A DNA stretch of 15,732 nt from Glomus cerebriforme. Taxonomy: Eukaryota; Glomeromycota; Glomeromycetes; Glomerales; Glomeraceae. The translations under genes and the position numbers were made by a program. The stretch lies in assembly GCA_003550305.1 (NCBI GenBank), contig QKYT01000231.1, positions 119,644 to 135,375 on the forward strand, written 5' to 3'. This document shows positions 8,405-15,732 of this stretch, in pieces. How positions within the stretch are numbered: the stretch's first letter is position 1; each line of letters begins with the position of its first letter. The notes beneath the pieces are model-generated. The model was not told where the DNA came from and did not search any database. It was given only the letters and a program-made list of their open reading frames with translations.

Positions 8405-9760
8405 TTATAGGGTTTCTAGGTCTTGTTTGCTATGGGCGAACCAGGAGGTATCATCGAGGTAGCCTACCACTTTGGGAGAGTAAGTAATCGTTTGATCGTT
8501 GTCTATGTTATGAATATTTCTAATTTTGTTGCTGTTGATTGAAAATGATACTTGAGTATTATTGTTAATAAAAGCGAACATAGGGTCGTAATAAATGATC
8601 CACAGGAGAGGTGAAATCACCTCTCCTTGATCGATGCCTTGTATGGTGTTATAAGGAGATGATGTAGAATTCGGTAAAATGATTTCGTTAGACCAGTTGG
8701 TAAAAAGGTTGTATATGATGTTAATAATGGGAGGTGGGATTTTGATCCGTGATAACGCTAATCTTAGTAAAGATATATTAACTCTATCATAGGCTTTACT
8801 GAGATCTTGGAGTCCGATCCATAAGTCTGTTTTGTTGCATTGAGAGAATTCTATGATGTGGTTGATGGTTTTGATCGGTTCGAAAGTAGATTGGCCGATA
8901 AGTCCAGCTTGATTGTTATACTGAAGAACTTTGTGAAAGGAAAGAGAATTATTAAGTCTATTTGAAATAATTTTTACGAATAATTTTCGTAAAGTCTCTA
9001 ATAGGATTATAGGTCGGGTGTTATTTAGATCGCAATTGAACGGTTTCGGTTTAGGAATGGGGAATAATAACGCCCTATTCCATGCTTGAGGTAAGATCTG
9101 GTGTAATAAAATTTCATTATAGAAAAATAGGAGGAGTTCAAGGAATTTGACTGGAGTGTGTTTAATGTCTTCGTATCGTATTCCTGAAATTCCAGGTGCT
9201 TTGTTAATTGGGCAGGACATTAGTGTGTCTTTTAATTCCGTCATAATGATGGGTTGAGTGGTGTTATCGAACCATCGGCTGTTAATTTGGTCTTGAGGAG
9301 AATAAATATCTTGCCAAGCAGGTGGTAGTTGCGAGGTATCATTATATCGAGTATATTCTTCTTGATTACCTAAGGTTTGGTAATCATTTATAGCTTCTCT
9401 TTCGATAATGTCGGGGTCTGTAGTATAAAGTTTTTGGCCATTGGAATCTGTATAGGCTAGTTTGTTCAACGAGATAGCTTTGTGTTTGCGATTCAGTATA
9501 GAATTAATCATTTTGCGTTGGTTAGTAGTTAAATATGATATTCTGTTAGAAATGTAAAAGTCAATTTTTTCTTTGTCAAATGATTGTCGCATTTGAATTC
9601 TATTGATCTTTAGAATCGTAATAAAAGATTTATATTGAAGTTTCATTGATGGAAACGTGTGGGGGCTGATTGTGGAAGGCCATGATTGGATTGGTAATGA
9701 TTCATAATTTGGTGCAGTTCGTCTAATAATCGTTTTATTTTGGGCCATTTGGGACACCAT
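8405..9760 (-). pseudogene. LINE reverse transcriptase domain
   Basis: A 451-codon open stretch with the ordered motifs of a non-LTR reverse transcriptase. They are KAPGISGIRYEDIK (187-200), RPIILLETLRKLFVKI (about 249-264), QAGLIGQST (284-292), motif A LQDLSKAYDRV with Asp319 and Asp325, motif B QGIDQGEVISPLLW (374-387) and motif C YLDD (434-437). All three catalytic aspartates are present. The upstream boundary is not a true start: the linker before it reads sensibly in another frame (ending DDWFRKWCPKW), so the ATG at 9760 is probably fortuitous. The downstream boundary is a premature TAA, because thumb sequence continues in frame beyond it. Confidence 0.9.
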
Positions 9761-10000
9761 TTCCTGAACCAGTCATCTGGTTGTATAAGAGTTAAATCCG
9801 TTGTGGAAAATGTAGAGATTAAATGTTTAGTCCTAAAATATTTTAAATCGTGTGTTAACTCTATGATTCTATTATTTAGAGCTCTGATTTTCCAGGGGTA
9901 TTTAAATTTTTGGCTTTGGTGATTGGTAGGCTGGAATTTTTGCCGTGAAGAATGATGTTACATAAGTCATCATATGCTCTATTTATTTGTCGGGGCGTTG
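9761..10000 (-). pseudogene. LINE linker between endonuclease and RT
   Basis: One frame reads PRQINRAYDDLCNIILHGKN and on to GKSEL before a TAA near 9883. A second frame then carries on with RALNNRIIELTHDLKYFRTK through to DDWFRKWCPKW at about 9740. So there are at least two frame changes between endonuclease and RT. No enzymatic motif is expected in this part. Confidence 0.5.
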
Positions 10001-10993
10001 TTAGGAGCTATTGGTGTTAATTATGGATAATTGCCAGTTGTGATCGATAAATTGTTCGATAGATTCTGAGTAAAGGGACCAATCCTCTTTTGAGAGTTTT
10101 TTGTAGTCGATAAAATCTTTTTTGTTTGAAAGTATTTTAGTTGCGGAGGTCGGTGAAAAATTAAAACAATCATTGTCTAAAGTGAGTATAAGCAGATTAT
10201 GGTCAGTGTCGAATTCCGTTGGTGGGAGTTCGATGTTATCTGAGTCCAGGATATAATCAGATAAGTTATTGGACGTAAAAATGTAATCTATTCTGGTTGA
10301 CAGTGTGGTTGAGTTGTTTGAATTGGATTTTCTAAAGGTCGATGAGGGAGAATCTGATAAGGTTTTATGAATATCTATCAGGTTATGATTTTTGAGTGTG
10401 GAAATAAAAGTATTTTTGGTAAGTCTTTTTTTAGGATGTTGTATAGAAGCTTCCTTGTTGGGAGGATCATTTGTATTGTCCGACGGTTGTGAATGATCTT
10501 GCACATTAAAGTCACCTAGGATAATGTGATGATAATTGTGTGAGGTATTGAGTATTTCATTGAGGTGTAGGACACATTGTTCTGTGATCTTGATTGAATC
10601 ATTTTTGTTTGAATTGCTAGCTGGTAAATAGGTACTAGTAATTCGTAAGATTTGTTTTTGTCTAAAAAATAGGTCAATTGTTAGGAGGCGTCCTTTAAAC
10701 GTAGATGTCTTACTTTGATATGTGATTAAAAATTTTTGTTTAAGAATTATAGAAGTTCCTGTTCCTTTATTGTGGCCTGTGTTATCATGGATGGTATAGG
10801 ACGTATGGTTAACGTTATTTATAGGGTCGAAAAGGGTATTAATTTTGGGTGGTGAATCATCTTGTGTTTTAGGGTTGTTGAAGAGACCTGTTTCAGTATG
10901 TCTAAATATTTTTTTAATCGTACCTGATATCGACATTATATTTATATTGTCACGTGCACTAATCCTAATATCACAGGTGGTTATATTGGTCAA
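10001..10993 (-). pseudogene. LINE AP-type endonuclease domain, N-terminus altered
   Basis: Exonuclease-endonuclease-phosphatase fold motifs are visible in order: TETGL with Glu34, TYLPA with Tyr122, GDFNVQDH (160-167) with Asp161 and Asn163, RIDYIFTSN with Asp236, and FDTDHNLLIL with Asp264 and His265. This domain nicks target DNA for target-primed reverse transcription. The first expected motif, an Asn near the start of the fold, is not convincing, and only about 30 residues precede the Glu motif, so the 5' part looks truncated or shortened. The nominal start at 10993 is a TTG lying inside the palindromic element; the first in-frame ATG is residue 20. The frame ends in TAA at 10001-10003, after which the linker continues in another frame. 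Confidence 0.85.
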
Positions 10994-11121
10994 GGACGCA
11001 AATGTATCATTCTTATACGATCAGGTGCTATTTTCTTATACGATGCATATTTGTTTATATATAGGTCGTATAAGAAAGTATGTCGCACACGTATAAGAAC
11101 GATACATTTGCGTCAAAGACC
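10988..11121. mobile_element. 134-bp palindromic foldback element at the LINE 5' edge
   Basis: Core inverted repeats 10995-11019 and 11090-11114 match at 24 of 25 positions (for example GACGCAAATGTATC and GATACATTTGCGTC). They extend outward to GGTC at 10988-10991 and GACC at 11118-11121 with a 3-bp mismatch in between. Inside each arm the box TTCTTATACG occurs twice, 23 bp apart (11010 and 11033; reversed at 11066 and 11090), separated by unrelated spacers of equal length. Only about 20 bp in the middle are unpaired. It could be a tiny MITE or a pair of protein-binding arrays. No clear target duplication was found, and no coding capacity exists. Confidence 0.7.
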
Positions 11122-11248
11122 GATATTTTAACGCCCGTTCAATTAATTACTAACATAGTTATAAAGATTTATAGTTATAGGTGAGTATCAAAACCTTCCA
11201 GCATCATCACATACTTGGCCGGCATAGGGTCGATGTTAAAAGTCATTG

Positions 11249-11391
11249 ATCGATTAATTGGCTATAAATTTTAAAGCAAAATCGATCAAAATCGACTAGC
11301 CATTACTCAGGCGCAGTAATCGAGTAAAATTCGATTAAGTAGTACACTCGATCATATAATATTCGAGTATTTAATCGAACAATTAATCGAT
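11249..11391. repeat. ATCGAT-rich patch bounded by 12-bp inverted repeats
   Basis: ATCGATTAATTG (11249-11260) is repeated perfectly inverted as CAATTAATCGAT (11380-11391). Between and around them ATCGAT, TCGATTA and TCGAGTA recur in both orientations at a density not seen elsewhere in the window. It may be the remains of another foldback element. The inner arms match poorly, so this is uncertain. Confidence 0.4.
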
Positions 11392-13859
11392 TATATTTAG
11401 ATGTATTGATTTTATCTGTAAAAATATGTAATATAATAAAAAAAAATTGAAAATGGGCTAACTTAATGACAGCCATTTTAATAATATAAATCGATTATTT
11501 TCTTTCTGCGGATCGATTAAAAGAAAAATTTTGCAAAAATTTTTTAGAAACTATAGTTACACATCTTATTTGAAATAGTAATTGAAGGAAATTATTGAAT
11601 AAACAAAGTTAGTATACCAATGTATGATGATAGTTCTTTAATGAAAAGTTAAGAGTTCTAAAAGTATTTGTCTTGGTGGGTTGGAATGCTTCGCCAAGAT
11701 TACATAAGATTATAATAAATGAAAAAAGTGTAAGATTCACAATTTCACATGTCATAATTCTTCTAATTGTTGTAAGATCAACATGTCTAAGCCTGTTTAT
11801 GATGCTATTGTTTCAAAGAACAATTGTTTATTGTGGCTTTAAGAACTTTGTTACTTTTTGAAATAAAAAGTATTAATTAAATCATCATATCGTATACAAA
11901 CATATTGAAATTCCTGACACATTTTGCATTCTTTACTGCTTAACTAAATTAACTACGCCCTTTTTTCAATTTTATTACTTAGTTGTAAATCAACTTATTT
12001 TTAATCTTGACAAATAAAAAAACATATTCATGATAGCACAAATTTTAAATAAATTTTAATCATACATAATAATAGCTAAAAATATATACATATATATTTT
12101 TACCAAATCATGTACTNTAAATAAGTTCAGTCATGAATGTAAGAAATTATTTCACAAATTGTGACAAAAGGTTTATCCGTGATAATAATTACAGAAAAAT
12201 ATAACCAATCAAGCTTATTAATTTTTTTTTGATTCTTATCCTTTTTTTTTTTTAACTATTTTTCTCTCAATTATTTATCAACTGTTAGTTGTCTATCAAA
12301 TTAAAATATTCTGATCAAGAACAAAAATTTGGAAAAAAATATAGTTTATGCAATATTAATAACATTAACAACNTTTATTTTATATATTTATTGCCATAAT
12401 AGTTTTTAAAATTTTTATTTAATTATGGAATTAAATGGGATATACTGATGGTCAAGATATCATACTNTACCTGAACTTTGGTGGTTAACTTATCAACAGC
12501 CGCCAAAAAAATATATAAGATTTAGTTTTTTATTCAAGTGAATATTATTTTTTAAATTTTATTCTAATATTANTATTGAATTCATAAATAACTCACAAAA
12601 ACTAAATATTAGCTACATAAATCTCTTATTATTATTAANTAGACAATACAAAAATTGATATTAACTTGACTTTAGAATTTTTTTATTAAAGAAAGAGAAA
12701 AGAGAACTTAGATGATAAAGTTAATTAAACTATTTCAAACTAATGTCATTCTATATCTTAAATTTTATACAAAACCTTTTTTTCCCTTGTCAGTTAAACA
12801 AACATAGAAAATGAAAGGGCAATTATTAAACCTTTCATTAATTTTAACATTCACTTATTAGCAAAACTTATAAGGCTAAATTGCAATGCTTGCAATGCTT
12901 TATCGTAGATATATCAAAGATTTTCTCAAAAAAAGCCTGTATTCCATGGTCAATATAAGACTAATTTTGCTAAACTAATAACTAATTTAAATGAAATGTA
13001 AGAAACAAATTGATTCAAAGAATCATAATTATTAGAAAGCTGTTGTTGTTCTTTAGTATATCAGTCATTATCTTAATTTACAAAACAATTATTTGTACAA
13101 CTTTAACATTATCTTAAAATTCAGTAGTGCTCATATTTTGGTGCACAAGGACATAATGCATGATATTTGCGAAATAATCAAAAATATTTATAAAACTGGA
13201 CAAATGGTTATGTATCTATATAAATTCTTAAATCTTCTTCAGTTGTTATCATGCAGTCATAATAAATTAAAGGGATCTGATCTATCACTCTTCCAGTTTC
13301 CTCAAGTCTATAAATATATTTGTAAAAAAAAAAAATACCAAATCGGTCATTAATTTCTTAGGATATATTATAGAATATGAATAATTTCAAAATTAATAAA
13401 CTCACTAATATATATAGACTTAAATGCTAAGAATGTTTTATTTATGTTTCATTTTTTAATTCTTTAATAGATAAAATTCAGAAAGGACATAGATATCTTA
13501 TTAAAATATAAAAATACATATCATTTTATAAACATTTTGAAAAGTCTACTAAAATTTCATTGTTATTATTGAAATTAATTTTCACTTACATGATTTTTAC
13601 TGCAAATTGAATTGGAGTTAAGGCAATTATAATATTGTATATTATATTTTAATTGCCTTTCAAAGATCTTCTCATTCCACATACTGAAAAATAATTCAAT
13701 TAGCTATCTTTAAGATTTTCAAGATTTTTCTATTATAACAAAGATTTAACAATTACCATCAACATAGTTCTAATCAAAATTGCCACTTTCTTGTATTATT
13801 TTTTTTTTGAATTACTGGAGCATATTGACATGAGACAGAATATTGTAAGTTTTACATAA
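11392..13859. other. gene-poor AT-rich DNA with five ambiguous bases
   Basis: No gene could be supported. Ambiguous bases stand at 12117, 12373, 12467, 12573 and 12639. A short less AT-rich hairpin is at 11671-11699 (TCTTGGTG pairing with CGCCAAGA, one wobble), a 9-bp tandem repeat TGCAATGCT at 12882-12899, and a hairpin at 13620-13659. A plus-strand open stretch at 13093-13353 is low-complexity enough to be chance, though it may belong with the remnant that follows. Confidence 0.5.
13620..13659. repeat. perfect 10-bp stem hairpin
   Basis: AAGGCAATTA (13620-13629) and TAATTGCCTT (13650-13659) are perfectly inverted, and the pairing extends about five more bases with one mismatch. The loop is AT-only. 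It may be a miniature palindrome or a structured transcript end; nothing nearby decides between them. Confidence 0.5.
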
Positions 13860-14162
13860 AGAAACATTACATCTATAATTTGCAGAAAGTTTATTTATGA
13901 AGCTGGGGGTCTTATTTTTTTAGAAAAGATTAATTACACTGAATATAAAGCTAAAGCCCCTCTTGTATTAATTGTATCTCTTGTCTCACACTTAGAGTTA
14001 GGTTTCTTTGATAATATCATCTTAGATCCATTTATCCGACTAGATGAAGAATCTTTCCCAAAATTTATTTTATACCAAAATCAGCTATTCTATACTTTGA
14101 AAAAAAACAAAAGGACATTAAGAAAAATTTCACTCAATATAATCTATTACACATTATTATAA
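13860..14162 (+). pseudogene. coding-like remnant without a start codon, unknown function
   Basis: An open frame of 100 codons between TAA at 13857 and TAA at 14160-14162 with no ATG. It nevertheless has a protein-like, low-bias composition: EAGGLIFLEK, then HLELGFFDNI, then DPFIRLDEESFPKFILYQNQ. A donor-like GTAAGT (13845-13850) and an acceptor-like TTGCAG (13880-13885) precede it, but that 41-nt intron would join it to a frame with a TGA, so the splice model fails as the sequence stands. I do not recognise a family. It is most likely an exon or fragment of a decayed gene or transposon. Confidence 0.4.
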
Positions 14163-14604
14163 GTGAACTTGGATGAATAATAGAATATTGAGCAGTTTTA
14201 TAAATGTATATTTATATATTGTGATAAATAGGATACATGTGAAAATCTCTAAAATACATTGTAAAATGGTGCTAATGATTATATATTTTAAAGCAACATG
14301 ATAAAATAGATTATATAACTATTTATCATAATAATTTACTAAAACAGTCTCAAAGTAGTTAGTACCAAAAAAAAGTATCTGGTGAACCACTTAATTATTT
14401 TATTTTATTTTTTTTTTTGTGAACACTAGTAAATTTTACTCAATTTTTCAAATCTACATATAATTTAAATCATTTCAAATAATTTTAAATATCATTTTAT
14501 TTAATAAATTTAAATTAAATATATCTAATAATAAATAAAAGACTATATTATGATAAATTGTAAACAATATCTTTATTGACTGTGACCTATATGATAGGTT
14601 GTAA
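14163..14604. other. AT-rich intergenic DNA, no gene seen
   Basis: No frame or RNA gene can be supported. It holds the 3' flank of the minus-strand degenerate gene. It is extremely A+T-rich around 14395-14560. Confidence 0.5.
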
Positions 14605-15518
14605 TTAAGGGTTATAACCTTGATCTAATCTAGATAATTTAAATAATTCAATAATTTGGTTCAAATACATAAAAATTGTTGGGCTGTATCCTGTAGGTCT
14701 AATATCATCTTGCATTTCTTTTGATAATTCATAAGGTGGTGTTGAATTATCTTCTGTTAAATCATGATATAAAAGTTTCCATACACTTGGTGTCAGTTTC
14801 GCAACTAAAGAATACTATAAAAATTATTATAAATAAGATTTTAATGTAAAAAAAATCAATTAAATAAAATTAAAATTATTACCTTTTCTGTAACATTCTT
14901 CCTCATTTGTCGAGTAAAATAAATTGGTACCATTTCATTTGCTAATATCAACATTTGTGCTTCTTGATTTTTATCTTGTTCAGATATTGAATCTGGAATT
15001 TTCCATATAAAATTTAAAGTACCTCATGATAGTAATGATAAAGGTAAATGTGCAATTTACTTCTAGCTCATTTATAAAATCGTATCGCATTCTTTTATCT
15101 TCAGACAAATAATTATCTAATAAATGTAATTCATAAAAATCTGAATTACAAAGAAGATCAGAAATATTTTGAAATTTCTGATTAAAATTTCTCTTATTTC
15201 TAACTTCCAAGGTTATATTATCCAATAAATTTCATGTAGGTTCATTTCTCAAATGATTTGAAATCATTTTATCATTAATTAACTCCAAATAAGTTACATA
15301 CTTTCAGATATTATAACACAATTCAAATATATTAGAAATAAACAATCTTGGCTTGTCCAAGATTGAGTAACAAAATGTTCAAATGTTTTCACATAAGCTT
15401 CTAACTTTATTCGCTTAAATTGTTCTTTTTTGTGTTTTCCAGTATAATAAACACAGGTAGAATGCTGTTCAATCAGGCATATACCCGATTGATAACTATT
15501 AAAATAATTAGTTAACAT
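14605..15518 (-). pseudogene. degenerate minus-strand gene with one good intron, unknown function
   Basis: The 3' exon (14605-14814, 69 codons plus TAA) begins YSLVAKLTPSVWKLLYHDLT. It joins in phase across a 68-nt GT-AG intron (14815-14882) to an exon covering about 14883-15022 that reads NFIWKIPDSISEQ and ends RKNVTEK. Upstream, 15061-15230 reads NLLDNITLEVRNKRNFNQKF and on to YDFINELE, and 15294-15518 reads GKHKKEQFKRIKLEAYVKTF then FVTQSWTSQDC. These pieces do not join cleanly. A TGA stands at 15232-15234 where TGG would keep the frame, the frame changes near 15300, and between 15023 and 15060 there is either a frameshift or an implausible 38-nt intron that is also out of phase. Composition and the clean intron argue for a former gene. 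I recognise no domain. Confidence 0.5.
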
Positions 15519-15573
15519 AGTATATATATCGGATTAAACAAAAATTGGTGATCAATAAGGCACATACCCGATT
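15475..15573 (+). repeat. short direct repeats AGGCAYATACCCGATT
   Basis: The 16-mer occurs at 15475-15490 and 15558-15573, differing at one position. Related CCGATT or AATCGG words follow at about 15525, 15600 and 15640, up to the window edge, suggesting the edge of a larger repeat. The first copy overlaps the 5' end of the degenerate minus-strand gene. Confidence 0.5.
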
Positions 15574-15732
15574 AAATACAATATAAGTAATTGGATTGAC
15601 CGATTTATAGTTATTTTATTAAGTGACAAAATCAGCAACCCGATTTGTAATAATTTGTAAAATCGACCTTCATAAAATTTGGCCTAAATTCGGCTGATTT
15701 TAAAAAAAATTTGACTTAAATTAGTAATGATG

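Larger units (their letters stand above)
5334..10993 (-). mobile_element. decayed non-LTR (LINE) retrotransposon: endonuclease, RT, RNase H, zinc motif
   Basis: Read on the minus strand, the domains run AP-type endonuclease (from 10993), linker, reverse transcriptase, connection, RNase H, a CPLC zinc motif and a C-terminal region ending near 5496, followed by an untranslated end and an A-rich tail. This order fits EN-RT-RNH LINE clades such as Tad or I. No long terminal repeats are seen. The reading frame is interrupted at roughly 10001, 9890, 9760, 8405, 8120, 8062, 7870, 6427, 6160 and 5800, so the copy cannot encode a working protein. No ORF1/gag-like frame precedes the endonuclease. A MITE-like element is nested at 7135-7371. 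I could not find a convincing target-site duplication. The 5' end is uncertain because a palindromic element sits there. Confidence 0.88.

Noticed and set aside
9740..9922. Plus-strand open frame opposite the LINE linker
   Set aside because: Antisense to the LINE; no domain and no independent support.
10845..11096. Plus-strand open frame opposite the endonuclease and into the palindrome
   Set aside because: Antisense to endonuclease codons and crosses the foldback element.
5305..11180. AAGATTTA near both ends of the LINE as a target-site duplication
   Set aside because: The left copy is about 25 bp outside the likely tail and the right copy lies beyond the palindromic element; an 8-mer of A and T is expected by chance.
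11673..11861. 62-codon plus-strand frame
   Set aside because: Starts at TTG and has a composition expected by chance in this DNA; the local hairpin explains the less AT-rich start.
12117..12639. Five ambiguous bases in about 520 bp
   Set aside because: Assembly or base-calling uncertainty, not biology.
13093..13353. 86-codon plus-strand frame ending in a lysine run
   Set aside because: Low complexity, TTG start and no recognisable motif. It may belong to the same decayed gene as 13860-14162, but I cannot show it.

Overview
The window is AT-rich eukaryotic DNA, most likely from an arbuscular mycorrhizal fungus (Glomeromycotina, Rhizophagus-like). Three things point there. One intact gene carries five short GT-AG introns of 61-80 nt. 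It encodes a secreted-then-anchored kelch protein of a kind I remember as expanded in Rhizophagus. A large non-LTR retrotransposon also has reverse transcriptase wording (KAPG, RPIILLE, QGIDQGEVISPLLW) that I associate with that group. The assignment rests on recall of family style, not on a search.

Layout. Positions 1-3450 hold no gene I can support. They contain an 85-bp direct repeat (1-85 and 367-451), a 37-bp direct repeat (1396-1432 and 2734-2770), T-rich and A-rich low-complexity DNA, and a poly(dA:dT) block just upstream of the kelch gene. Positions 3451-5112 (+) are the six-exon kelch gene: signal peptide, beta-propeller, Ser-rich stalk, one transmembrane helix and a short tail. From about 5334 to 10993 (-) lies a decayed LINE with, in its own 5'-to-3' order, an AP-type endonuclease, a reverse transcriptase, an RNase H and a C-terminal zinc motif. 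It is broken by several frameshifts and premature TAA stops. Its composition is visibly less AT-rich than the flanks.

Two foldback, MITE-like elements are associated with the LINE. One (about 7135-7371) is nested inside the RNase H region. Removing it together with one copy of its target duplication rejoins the reading frame exactly. The other (10988-11121) sits at the 5' edge of the endonuclease and is almost entirely a palindrome, with two copies of a TTCTTATACG box per arm at 23-bp spacing.

Positions 11122-14604 are gene-poor, with five ambiguous bases between 12117 and 12639. They include an ATCGAT-rich palindromic patch and a plus-strand, methionine-less open frame (13860-14162) that looks like a gene remnant. 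Positions 14605-15518 (-) hold a degenerate gene of unknown function with one good 68-nt intron plus frame breaks. The right edge carries short repeats around CCCGATT.

The only gene that looks intact is the kelch gene. The rest is a record of nested transposition and decay. I did not find a convincing new multi-gene system; the most unusual signals are the two foldback elements.
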